Origin: an uncultured Lachnoclostridium sp.
Lineage (GTDB): Bacteria; Bacillota; Clostridia; Lachnospirales; Lachnospiraceae
Assembly: GCA_958425285.1 (NCBI GenBank)
Contig: CATZVV010000006.1
Location: 1-21,461, forward strand
Direction of reading: 5' to 3'
DNA: 21,461 nt
Shown piece after piece: positions 1 through 7,111 of this stretch (position 1 is its first letter; each line of letters starts with the position of its first letter). The notes beneath the pieces were generated by a model. The model made no database searches, had not been told where the DNA came from, and saw only the letters and a program-made list of their open reading frames with translations. The position numbers and the translations under genes are program-made.

Positions 1-1
1 A

Positions 2-322
2 TTAACGGTTCGCTTAAATCCTGATATTTCAGCAAATAAAACAGAAGTTACAGAGGCCGATATTGCAGCTCACGCAAAGAAATATAAGGAAATTTTCACT
101 GCATATTGTGACTTTGCAAACAGCAACCCGGATACATTAACAAATGTTAGCATTTGGGGGTTATTAGATCGTCCGGACTTAATTGAAGAAAAAGATAAAC
201 CATCCGGAGAACGTAATTATGATTACGATGTATACGGAACACATTCCGGACTTTTCACTGAAGAGTACATTGCAAAAGAAGCTTTTGATAATGTTATTAA
301 TGTATTAAAGGAAAGAGGATGA
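2..322 (+). CDS. C-terminal part of a probable GH10 endo-1,4-beta-xylanase (5' end outside window)
   Basis: An open frame enters from the left edge and ends at TGA 320-322, giving the last 106 residues. The segment NVSIWGLLDRPDL, about 60 residues before the end, matches the late (beta/alpha)8-barrel strand of family 10 xylanases, where a Trp-Gly followed by a D-R/N-x-S/D stretch lines the substrate cleft. The end, with GLFTEEYIAKEAFDNVINVL, has the same pattern as the usual final GH10 segment (a 'LF-D-x-x-x-x-K-P-A-Y/F' stretch and last helix). The two catalytic glutamates lie upstream, outside the window, so activity cannot be judged. If correct, the enzyme cuts internal xylan bonds. No module follows the barrel at this end. 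Another GH-A clan glycosidase is the main alternative. Confidence 0.65.
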   Translation, partial: LTVRLNPDISANKTEVTEADIAAHAKKYKEIFTAYCDFANSNPDTLTNVSIWGLLDRPDLIEEKDKPSGERNYDYDVYGTHSGLFTEEYIAKEAFDNVINVLKERG

Positions 323-372
323 TTTTTCATCCTTAAGCAAACTTATAAAAAACTGTTTCAACAAACATAATC

Positions 373-422
373 AAAAAATAACCAGTCAGTTTCAGATATT
401 TCTCACTGACTGGTTATTTTTT
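373..422. terminator. Bidirectional intrinsic terminator between the xylanase fragment and the MATE gene
   Basis: An 18-bp near-perfect stem (arms 373-390 and 405-422) with a 14-nt loop has an A-run on its left edge and a T-run on its right edge. It can therefore end transcription from both converging genes. Confidence 0.88.
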
Positions 423-427
423 AGTTC

Positions 428-1783
428 TTACATCTTATCCACAATTGATCGATTACGCCAGCTTCCCCGTTTCCAGCGAATTGCTACAATAACTCCCCGC
501 AGGCACTCATCCGCTGCTGTACCCATAAAGATTCCCGTAACACCAAGACCCATTATTACTCCGCTAAAATATCCAACTCCAATTCCCACACACCACATAC
601 AAAACAACCCGGCCACTACCGGAAACAAATAATCCCCTGCTGCTTTCATGCTGCTAATCATAGTCAAATTCGTAGTTCTTCCGATTTCCATCAAAATCCC
701 TACTGCTAAAATATGCTGTACTAATGAAATAACCTCTGCATTATCTGTAAAAATACGCAATGTAAATGGACAGAGCATACAATTGATTCCTGCAATAGCA
801 ACCGCTACCGGGATACATAACCGAAGGGACTTCCATACCCTGCGACTTGCTGCATCCTCTTTTCCGGCGCCCACAAGATGTCCCGTAACAATCTGAGTCG
901 CCTGTGCCACCGAATTCGAAAATACAACAGAGAAAGACATTAATGTGGTCGCATATACTTTCGCATTTACCGCCTGATCTCCCATTATATTAACAAAAGA
1001 CAGCAGCACTAACTGATATGCCGAATAAGCCAGATTTTCTCCTGCGGAGGGAACTCCTATTTTTAGCATCTTCCATAGCATTCTGCCAGGAAAGGGACGC
1101 AAGGTGCTAATAGAAATTTTTCCAATCTTCAAATATCGAAATGCAATCAATGCAATACATACTGCCAAAGTTCTGGAACAAACAGTAGAAATCGCCACAC
1201 CCTTTACACCCATTTCCAAACCACTTAATGGCCCATATAAAAACAAGTAGTTCCCGATAATGTTTACAACATTGATTAAAAGAGAAATGTACATACCGAT
1301 TTTCGTAAATCCGTTACATCGCAAAATCTGTGTTAACACACCATAGCAAGCATGTAAAAATAAGCACCCTCCTACAATCAACATATAATCAGAGGAATCC
1401 TGTACCATATTATCTGTAACTTTCATTAACTTCAACAGGTCTGTACGGCTAAAAATCAAAAATACACTTAAACCTACACCCCAGAAAAGGTTAAATATTA
1501 CACTTAATGTATAAATCTGATTCATTTTATGCTTCTGTCCAGCCCCCAGGTACTGGCTAACTACTACACCGGTCGCCCCCGCAATAATTGTAAATAAAAT
1601 CAGAAAGAGACTCATAACCTGATTGGCATTCCCCACCGCTCCTACTGCATTCTCCGAATATCTCGATAACATAACTATATCCACATTGTTCAGCAAAATC
1701 ATTAATAGCATTTCAACGAACAAAGGTCCTGCCAGTGTTCTCATGGAAGTATTTTCATCAATAACTCCTAACTTTTTCTTCAT
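428..1783 (-). CDS. MATE-family multidrug/sodium antiporter
   Basis: A 451-residue, very hydrophobic protein with about 12 membrane segments, the normal size for multi-antimicrobial extrusion (MATE/DinF/NorM) exporters. The N-terminus has the family pattern of a first helix followed by a helix with NNVDIVMLSR, and then NANQVMSLF and GATGVVVSQYLGAG, the typical loop after helix 2. The second half repeats the topology (NSVAQATQIVTGHLVGAG, about residues 288-307), as expected from the internal duplication. Such proteins export cationic drugs or metabolites using Na+ or H+ gradients; the substrate cannot be read from the sequence. The ATG at 1783 is supported by a GAGGAAA ribosome site just upstream and by a perfect consensus promoter at 1852-1880. 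It is a single-gene unit ending at the shared terminator 373-422. Confidence 0.9.
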   Translation of the reverse strand: MKKKLGVIDENTSMRTLAGPLFVEMLLMILLNNVDIVMLSRYSENAVGAVGNANQVMSLFLILFTIIAGATGVVVSQYLGAGQKHKMNQIYTLSVIFNLFWGVGLSVFLIFSRTDLLKLMKVTDNMVQDSSDYMLIVGGCLFLHACYGVLTQILRCNGFTKIGMYISLLINVVNIIGNYLFLYGPLSGLEMGVKGVAISTVCSRTLAVCIALIAFRYLKIGKISISTLRPFPGRMLWKMLKIGVPSAGENLAYSAYQLVLLSFVNIMGDQAVNAKVYATTLMSFSVVFSNSVAQATQIVTGHLVGAGKEDAASRRVWKSLRLCIPVAVAIAGINCMLCPFTLRIFTDNAEVISLVQHILAVGILMEIGRTTNLTMISSMKAAGDYLFPVVAGLFCMWCVGIGVGYFSGVIMGLGVTGIFMGTAADECLRGVIVAIRWKRGSWRNRSIVDKM

Positions 1784-1851
1784 ATTTTCCTCATTCCTGC
1801 GTTGCCTGTTTTGCTTGACATGATTTTAAAATTTGCTGCATACAAAAACAA

Positions 1852-1880
1852 ATTATACTGAATTTCAGGGAAAATGTCAA
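1852..1880 (-). promoter_or_regulatory. Consensus sigma-A promoter of the MATE gene
   Basis: Read on the minus strand, TTGACA (1880-1875), a 17-nt spacer, and TATAAT (1857-1852): both boxes are perfect. The expected start of transcription is near 1845, about 60 nt before the MATE start codon. A second TTGACA-like copy (TTGACATT) lies just upstream on the same strand. No terminator or riboswitch-like structure is evident between promoter and gene, which suggests substantial constitutive expression unless a repressor acts. Confidence 0.85.
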
Positions 1881-1926
1881 AAATGTCAAAATTCAATAAA
1901 TAATAGAAAAGCTGGCAAAATTATGT

Positions 1927-1953
1927 TAAAATTAATTATACGGATGCTGCTAT
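1927..1953 (+). promoter_or_regulatory. Probable sigma-D (sigma-28) promoter of the chemoreceptor
   Basis: TAAA at 1927-1930, a 15-nt spacer, then GCTGCTAT at 1946-1953. The sigma-D/FliA consensus in Gram-positives is TAAA-N15-GCCGATAT, so the -35 is exact and the -10 matches 6 of 8. It sits 32 nt upstream of the start of a chemotaxis receptor, the class of gene that sigma-D usually serves. A sigma-A alternative (CTGGCA at 1912, ATTATA at 1935) is weaker. Confidence 0.6.
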
Positions 1954-1984
1954 CAAATATGAAAAGAAAGGATTTGGTGTACAA

Positions 1985-4084
1985 ATGCAATATTACGATG
2001 AAAATGTATTTAAAAAAATGGCGAATCGGAAGGCCATGATTGTCTGGGCAATATTCAGTGTTATCCTGTCTGCCTCATATGGCGCTGATATGTCGAATGG
2101 AATCCATACCAAAGAGTACTATATTATTTTTCTGCTCATTTGCTGGGTACCGTTTCTATGCGGAGTGCTAATCTTAAAAATAAAAGGAATGGAAACATCA
2201 ATATATAAAGACGTAATTGCTATTGGTTATGGAGCCTTTTATGCCTTTGTCGTTTGTACCACTACCTCGCCCCTTTCTTTTATGTACATACTGCCCCTTG
2301 CAAGTATGCTTGTATTATTCAAGAACCGAAATTATATGATACGCTGCGGAATTGCAAACATTATTGTTTTAATTATCAGCTGTGTAATAAAATATTCCTC
2401 GGGAATGAATTCACCCACAGACATAAAAAACTTTGAGTTACAGCTGTCCTGCGTCATATTATGTTACTGCTGTTATATACTATCCATCAACCATTTGAAT
2501 TTATCAGATGGTGCTTTAATGAACTCTATTAAAGAAAATCTTAATCAGGTTGTTGAAACGGTAGGTCAGGTAAAAGGTGCCAGCAACTCTATCGTCGATG
2601 GAATTACTGTAGTACGGGAATTGTCTGAAGAAAACAAACAAGGGGCAACTACTGTGGTACATAGTATGGATGAATTATCTCAAAATAATAATATCCTTTA
2701 TGAGAAAACAATGTCCTCGATGGATATGACAACAGACATTACTACACAAGTACAAAATGTAGCAGGACTTATTGAACAAATTGTAACTTTAATTGATGAA
2801 ACCGCCAGCCATTCTAATATAAGCTCTGCAGAGCTGGCCGACATAGTAGAAACTACAAATACCATGTCGACCCTTTCTTCGGAAGTAGAAGCTGTTTTAA
2901 AAGAGTTTAAAAATGAATTTAATATGGTAAAAAGTGAGATCAGTACCATCGAAAATATTACTTCTCAAACTAACCTGCTCGCTTTAAACGCCTCTATTGA
3001 AGCTGCCAGAGCCGGAGAAGCCGGAAAGGGATTTGCCGTAGTCGCAGATGAAATCCGGGCACTGAGTACAGGAACCCAAAATTCTTCAAACAGTATCTTA
3101 ACCGCTCTAGGACATTTGGAAGAAACCTCCGACAAAATGACAAAATCCATTACCAAAACACTGGAACTCATTCATACAACAAGAAAAAAGATAACTCAGG
3201 TCAGTCAAAGTGTTACTGGTATTACCGCCGATTCTAACCAGTTAGGAAGCAATATACAGGTAGTTGATTCTGCCATGAAAGAAGTAGAAACTTCCAATCA
3301 GAATATGGTTGATAATATGCAGCAAATCTGTAATATCATGAACGTTATGACAGATAGTATTGACAATGCCGATAAAACAACAGAGACCATGCTAAGTAAA
3401 TATGAAGAAACCGTTATAAATGTAGGAAACATAGAATCGGTTGTGGAAAAATTAATGGAGGAGCTAGGTGCCGGCGGCTTCATGGGAATGCAAGATGTAA
3501 AACCAGGCATGAAAATTTCCCTCATAGACAAAAATGATGAAAGCGAATACCGAGGAGAGATCATAAAGCAGTGGGATAATAAATTTCTGATAACCCTCCA
3601 AAATAATCCGCAGCTCTCCCCGACAAGGATAAAGAAACAAAACTATCTTCTAAGAATTGTAGTGGATAATGTATTATATAACTGGGACGACGTAAAAATG
3701 ACTCCTGAAAAGGAAGGTAAAAATCATTATACGTTGATAATCTCTAATAACCCAAGTGTTGTAAACCGTAGAAAATATCCACGAATGCCTCTCACAAACA
3801 GCTGTACAATCACAACAAAAGATTCTCATTACAGCTATGAAGGAAACATGATTAACATCAGCGCAAATGGCTTCGCCTTTACTGTCAAATCAGAAACATT
3901 TGCAACGGCTATAGGACGGAAGATTACACTATCAATTTCCGACTTTAAATTGCCGGAATGCACTTTGCTAGAAGGCAGTATTATACGAACTACAAAGAAT
4001 CACGGAGAATATATTGTGGGATGCCGTATGCCAGAGGATAACCTGAGCATCTGGGATTATGTCAGCCAAAATTATAAAGAATAG
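1985..4084 (+). CDS. Membrane chemoreceptor (methyl-accepting chemotaxis protein) with C-terminal YcgR-N/PilZ c-di-GMP-binding module
   Basis: A 699-residue protein with three parts. Residues 16-170 hold about six closely spaced hydrophobic helices with only short loops and no extracytoplasmic ligand-binding domain. Residues 185-490 are the cytoplasmic coiled-coil signalling domain. Its conserved hairpin tip (about 323-362, including NLLALNASIEAARAGE and GFAVVADEIR) is the site that contacts CheA and CheW. Residues 500-590 resemble the YcgR N-terminal beta domain (PGMKISLID), and 593-699 form a PilZ domain with both c-di-GMP motifs intact: RxxxR at R596-R600 and (D/N)xSxxG at N624-G629. The ATG at 1985 follows GAAAGGA at a suitable distance. 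It is monocistronic, with a sigma-D-like promoter upstream and a terminator at 4091-4133. Inference: it lets c-di-GMP level, and perhaps a membrane-sensed input, act on the chemotaxis kinase. Confidence 0.93.
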   Translation: MQYYDENVFKKMANRKAMIVWAIFSVILSASYGADMSNGIHTKEYYIIFLLICWVPFLCGVLILKIKGMETSIYKDVIAIGYGAFYAFVVCTTTSPLSFMYILPLASMLVLFKNRNYMIRCGIANIIVLIISCVIKYSSGMNSPTDIKNFELQLSCVILCYCCYILSINHLNLSDGALMNSIKENLNQVVETVGQVKGASNSIVDGITVVRELSEENKQGATTVVHSMDELSQNNNILYEKTMSSMDMTTDITTQVQNVAGLIEQIVTLIDETASHSNISSAELADIVETTNTMSTLSSEVEAVLKEFKNEFNMVKSEISTIENITSQTNLLALNASIEAARAGEAGKGFAVVADEIRALSTGTQNSSNSILTALGHLEETSDKMTKSITKTLELIHTTRKKITQVSQSVTGITADSNQLGSNIQVVDSAMKEVETSNQNMVDNMQQICNIMNVMTDSIDNADKTTETMLSKYEETVINVGNIESVVEKLMEELGAGGFMGMQDVKPGMKISLIDKNDESEYRGEIIKQWDNKFLITLQNNPQLSPTRIKKQNYLLRIVVDNVLYNWDDVKMTPEKEGKNHYTLIISNNPSVVNRRKYPRMPLTNSCTITTKDSHYSYEGNMINISANGFAFTVKSETFATAIGRKITLSISDFKLPECTLLEGSIIRTTKNHGEYIVGCRMPEDNLSIWDYVSQNYKE

Positions 4085-4090
4085 CCAGAT

Positions 4091-4133
4091 AGACAACTGA
4101 CGCTCCCATCCGACTTCAGTTGTCTGCTTTTTT
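4091..4133 (+). terminator. Intrinsic terminator of the chemoreceptor gene
   Basis: A 10-bp perfect stem (AGACAACTGA at 4091-4100 with its complement at 4116-4125), a 15-nt loop, and a T6 run at 4128-4133. The right arm and T-run lie inside the 3' end of the converging spmA frame, so the same bases encode the last SpmA codons. Confidence 0.85.
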
Positions 4134-4814
4134 GCTTAATTTTCTTGCCATAATGGAAAAAAGAATTCCTGCCGCTGTTGAAATCAAGGTAGCAATGAGC
4201 GCCATTCCAATAATACCTGCGGGATTCACAGAACCATACTGGCTTCGATAAGCAATAATATTTACCGGAATCAGTTGAAGAGATGAAATATTAATAATCA
4301 AAAACGTACACATATCACAGCTCGCAATTTTACTTTGACCGTTTAATTCACGAAGCTGCTGCATCGCCTTTAGACCCAGGGGAGTAGCTGCCCATCCAAG
4401 TCCCAAAATGTTAGCAATCATATTGGAAGCAATATCTTTTTGTACAGGATGCTCTTTCGGTATATCCGGAAATAGCAGGCGCAGGACCGGCATCAGTAAT
4501 TTTGTCAGCCCATCAATAATGCCTGCCTTCTTAGCGATATTCATAAGTCCCGTCCACAAAGACATCACCCCTAACATGGTAATGCAAAGAGTTACCGCAT
4601 CTTTTGCAGAATCTAACGCAGCATTTCCAATCGAACCGATTTGCCCATTAAATGCTGCAAAAACAGTGCCACCAATTATAATAATTCCCCAAAGAATATT
4701 CAGCAAAATAATTTTCCTCTGATCAGACTCTTTTTTAAGTTTATCCGGTTCATTTTGTCCAATATGCGTCATTTTTTCAATCTTTACTACACAATTATTT
4801 ACTTTCTTAATCAC
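4116..4814 (-). CDS. spmA: Spore maturation protein A
   Basis: A membrane protein of about 232 residues from the nucleoside-recognition (Gate) family. It matches SpmA along its length: IANILGLGWAATPLGLKAM is the hallmark segment (cf. the NLMANFFGLGNAATPLG pattern of Bacillus SpmA). It is preceded by LFPDIPKEHP and followed by a FLIINISSLQLIPVNIIAYR segment. In Bacillus, SpmA and SpmB are needed for spore core dehydration. The N-terminus carries about 30 charged residues more than Bacillus SpmA. Start choice: GAGGT at 4826-4822 lies 7 nt before GTG 4814 and 4 nt before TTG 4817, so GTG 4814 is preferred; the first ATG, at 4772, has no good ribosome site. No spmB follows, since the next gene converges. 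The last codons overlap the chemoreceptor terminator. I did not find a convincing sigma-E promoter. Confidence 0.9.
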   Translation of the reverse strand: MIKKVNNCVVKIEKMTHIGQNEPDKLKKESDQRKIILLNILWGIIIIGGTVFAAFNGQIGSIGNAALDSAKDAVTLCITMLGVMSLWTGLMNIAKKAGIIDGLTKLLMPVLRLLFPDIPKEHPVQKDIASNMIANILGLGWAATPLGLKAMQQLRELNGQSKIASCDMCTFLIINISSLQLIPVNIIAYRSQYGSVNPAGIIGMALIATLISTAAGILFSIMARKLSKKADN

Positions 4815-4917
4815 CAACGAGACCTCATATTTATTTACGGGGTCTGTTTATTAAGCATATTAATGCAGCCAAAACTTTTGTTAATAAACGTTTTATACAT
4901 TTTTTTTATGATATAAA

Positions 4918-4946
4918 TTGACACTTTTCGCAACAAATGCTATGAT
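4918..4946 (+). promoter_or_regulatory. Sigma-A promoter of the abrB-like gene
   Basis: TTGACA at 4918-4923, a 17-nt spacer, and TATGAT at 4941-4946. The predicted start is near 4953, leaving a leader of about 44 nt that ends in AGAGGAG, seven bases before the ATG at 4997. Confidence 0.87.
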
Positions 4947-4996
4947 GTAATCACTTCAAAAGAGACTTTAACAAATTCTTAACAGAGGAGAATACG

Positions 4997-5251
4997 ATGA
5001 AAGATACGGGTATTAACAGACAGTTAGACAATTTAGGTAGAATTACTCTTCCGATTGAACTTAGACGCTCCTTAGGAATTGGGAAGAAAGATTCTTTAGA
5101 AATTTATACTGAAGATGATAAAATCATTCTTCAAAAAAGAACTCCATCGGATATTTTTTCCGGGGAGACAGAAGATTTAATTGATTACTGTGGATACAAA
5201 GTTTCTACAGCTTCAATTAAAGAATTAGCTAAGCTTGCTGGTTTAATTTAA
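4997..5251 (+). CDS. abrB: AbrB/SpoVT-family transition-state regulator
   Basis: An 84-residue DNA-binding protein. Residues 1-50 are a near-canonical AbrB swapped-hairpin domain: KDTGINRQLDNLGRITLPIE with ELRRSLGIGKKDSLEIY, including the arginine cluster that contacts DNA, and then KIILQKR. The C-terminal third differs from Bacillus AbrB (CGYKVSTASIKELAKL) and probably acts in oligomerisation; it carries a single cysteine. AbrB proteins bind bent AT-rich DNA as tetramers and repress stationary-phase genes during growth. The position, facing the end of rsmI, is the same as in Bacillus subtilis, where abrB converges on rsmI (yabC). Its own strong promoter (4918-4946) and downstream terminators make it a separate unit. 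Paralogues such as Abh cannot be excluded. Confidence 0.9.
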   Translation: MKDTGINRQLDNLGRITLPIELRRSLGIGKKDSLEIYTEDDKIILQKRTPSDIFSGETEDLIDYCGYKVSTASIKELAKLAGLI

Positions 5252-5270
5252 TCATATATCCCTTTAGTGT

Positions 5271-5304
5271 GGGAGGAGCCCCCCTAGACTCCTCCCTTTC
5301 CTTT
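5271..5304 (+). terminator. Intrinsic terminator after abrB
   Basis: GGGAGGAG (5271-5278) pairs perfectly with CTCCTCCC (5289-5296) over a 10-nt loop and is followed by a T-rich stretch (TTTCCTTTT). It starts 20 nt after the abrB stop. The T-run is interrupted by two C residues, so termination may be incomplete. Confidence 0.75.
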
Positions 5305-5398
5305 TAAAGCATATTCAATCTCTCTTGAGATATGAATATAGATTACCTAAGAAAAAACCTGTAAATACAGAAGAAATCAATTACTAAAGATAAATATA

Positions 5399-5432
5399 CA
5401 GACCGGACTCTGATGAGTCCGGTCTGCTTTTT
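5399..5432 (+). terminator. Second intrinsic terminator in the abrB-rsmI gap
   Basis: A perfect 12-bp GC-rich stem (5399-5410 with 5415-5426), TGAT loop, then C and T5. It is a strong rho-independent terminator on the plus strand, 100 nt beyond the first one. On the minus strand it is followed by TATATTTATC, so it may also partly end rsmI transcription. The 96 bases between the two terminators contain an imperfect hairpin (about 5310-5340) and no credible coding frame. Confidence 0.85.
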
Positions 5433-5504
5433 CATGTAACAGAGTGTAAATGTATAAGAAATTGTTATATCAATTTTCCCAGAGTGAATCTGATTATATG
5501 TCCC

Positions 5505-6353
5505 TCAGTTTCCTCGTATAACCTCTGCATAAACATCACGCTTTGATATGCCTCGTTCTTTTGCTACTCTTTTCATTGCATCCTTCTTATCCATACCCTG
5601 TTTCATATAAAAGTCAAAATGCTCTAGTACAGACATTTCCAACCATTGCTCACGTTCCTCATGAATAATATCTTCCCTTGTCTTTCCATCCACGACTAAA
5701 ACAAACTCACCTTTCGGTGGCGTTTGTTCAAAGTGCACAATCGCCTCCTGCAAGTTTGTCTGCAAGATAGTTTCATGCTTTTTCGTCAGTTCCTTGCAAA
5801 CTGCAATTCTTCTCTCCATACCAACGCTTTCTGCCAGTTCATTTAATGTTTTCAATAACCGATGAGGTGCCTCATAAAATACCGTAATCTTTGTAGACTG
5901 TTTTAACTCCTTCAGGACAAAATTTCGGTTCTTTTTATCCATCGGTAAAAAACCCTCAAACGAAAAACGCCTTGTGGACAAGCCACTTAATACAACAGCA
6001 GTAATTACTGCTGTTGCTCCAGGCAGTGAAGTCACCTCAATGCCGGCTTCAAAGGCTGCTTTTGCCAACTCTTCTCCGGGGTCTGATATTCCTGGAGTTC
6101 CAGCATCTGAAACCTGAGCAATCATTTTTCCTTCTAACATTTGGTTCACAAGAACTTCCGTCTTACCCACTTTATTATGTTCATGATAACTTACAAGAGG
6201 AGTTTTAATATGGTAATGATTCAGCAGTTTTATTGTCTGCCTTGTATCTTCAGCCGCAATTACATCTGCCTCTTTCAATATGCGTAGAACTCGCAGTGTA
6301 ATATCCTCCAAATTTCCTATCGGCGTTGCACATAAATACAGTTTTCCTGTCAT
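5505..6353 (-). CDS. rsmI: 16S rRNA (cytidine(1402)-2'-O)-methyltransferase RsmI
   Basis: A 282-residue member of the tetrapyrrole-methylase fold family, the usual RsmI length. Diagnostic segments are ATPIGNLEDITLR (9-21), EDTR (35-38), SYHEHN, the SAM-binding loop VSDAGTPGISDPG (81-93), PGATAVITA, and FYEAPHR in the second half. A C-terminal helical part ends KERGISKRDVYAEV, as in other RsmI proteins. It methylates the ribose of C1402 in the decoding centre, using S-adenosylmethionine, in the cytoplasm. It is the last gene of the minus-strand operon, 20 nt after the trmN6-like gene. Bacillus has yazA between these two genes; here it is missing. Confidence 0.96.
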   Translation of the reverse strand: MTGKLYLCATPIGNLEDITLRVLRILKEADVIAAEDTRQTIKLLNHYHIKTPLVSYHEHNKVGKTEVLVNQMLEGKMIAQVSDAGTPGISDPGEELAKAAFEAGIEVTSLPGATAVITAVVLSGLSTRRFSFEGFLPMDKKNRNFVLKELKQSTKITVFYEAPHRLLKTLNELAESVGMERRIAVCKELTKKHETILQTNLQEAIVHFEQTPPKGEFVLVVDGKTREDIIHEEREQWLEMSVLEHFDFYMKQGMDKKDAMKRVAKERGISKRDVYAEVIRGN

Positions 6354-6373
6354 GCTCTCTCACTTCTCCTCCC

Positions 6374-7111
6374 TTAATGATAAAGTTCCAAAACCTCCTG
6401 TGTATATACATTTGGCCTTTCATAAACAATCAAAGGTCTCTCTACCTTCATTCTCGCATTGCCTCCACGCACCCCTTCGATCAATACCATGTTAGGTTCT
6501 CTATCCACATAAGGATAGACAAGACGCATTCGCTTTGGTTCAAGCCGATAGGAAACCATCATCGAAATAATCTCTGCAAGGCGGAATGGACGGTGTACCA
6601 TAAAAAAGTGTCCCCCAGGCTGAAGCAATCTTGCACTCTCACGTACAATATCCTCCAATGAACATAAAATTTCATGCCTGGCAATTGCCTTAGGTTCATC
6701 CGGATTTTTTATGCCATGACTGTAAATCATGTATGGCGGGTTACAGGTAAGAACATCAAAAGAAGCTGCCCCATAAATGGAAGAAGCTTCTTTTACATCC
6801 GCACATGTCATTTTAACCCTATCCTCTAGCCGGTTATATAGGATGCTGCGGTTTGCCATTTCTACACTTTCCTTCTGGATCTCTAACCCGGAAAAGGAAC
6901 CTCCTTCTGTATGTCCTGCAAGCAAAATCGGCACAACCCCGTTACCACTGCATAAATCCAAAACACGATCGCCCTTTTTCACTTTGGTAAAAGCGACAAG
7001 AAGAACTGCATCCATACCAAAACAAAACCGTTCGGGATTCTGTATCAGCTTTAAACCATCTCGCTGTAAGTCATCCAATCTCTCTCCAGGCTTTAATAAA
7101 TCAGTTGTCAT
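6374..7111 (-). CDS. yabB: tRNA1(Val) (adenine(37)-N6)-methyltransferase family protein (YabB/TrmN6-like)
   Basis: A 245-residue class I SAM-dependent methyltransferase. The N-terminus (LKPGERLDDLQRDGLKLIQN) and QNPERFCFGMDAVLLVAF are typical of the YabB/YfiC group. Motif I is VLDLCSGNGVVPILLA (50-65) and the N6-adenine catalytic motif NPPY is at 124-127. E. coli YfiC methylates A37 of tRNA-Val; Bacillus YabB (TrmN6) is the homologue at the same place in this gene neighbourhood. The substrate is therefore inferred from family and position. The start ATG overlaps the end of ricT by 11 nt, which suggests translational coupling. The next gene, rsmI, is 20 nt downstream. Confidence 0.9.
   Translation of the reverse strand: MTTDLLKPGERLDDLQRDGLKLIQNPERFCFGMDAVLLVAFTKVKKGDRVLDLCSGNGVVPILLAGHTEGGSFSGLEIQKESVEMANRSILYNRLEDRVKMTCADVKEASSIYGAASFDVLTCNPPYMIYSHGIKNPDEPKAIARHEILCSLEDIVRESARLLQPGGHFFMVHRPFRLAEIISMMVSYRLEPKRMRLVYPYVDREPNMVLIEGVRGGNARMKVERPLIVYERPNVYTQEVLELYH

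Noticed and set aside
1912..1940. Sigma-A promoter (CTGGCA, 17 nt, ATTATA) for the chemoreceptor
   Set aside because: Both boxes are weak, whereas a sigma-D-like element with an exact -35 is nearby and fits the gene's role.
1833..2039. Plus-strand open frame overlapping the start of the chemoreceptor gene
   Set aside because: It overlaps the chemoreceptor start in another frame, begins without a ribosome site and runs through both promoters; the protein looks random.
4815..4917. Sigma-E promoter for spmA
   Set aside because: I looked for a sigma-E-type -35/-10 pair on the minus strand and found no combination with acceptable spacing.
6326..6661. 111-codon plus-strand open frame across the rsmI/trmN6-like junction
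   Set aside because: Antisense to two clear methyltransferase genes, no ribosome site and no family resemblance.
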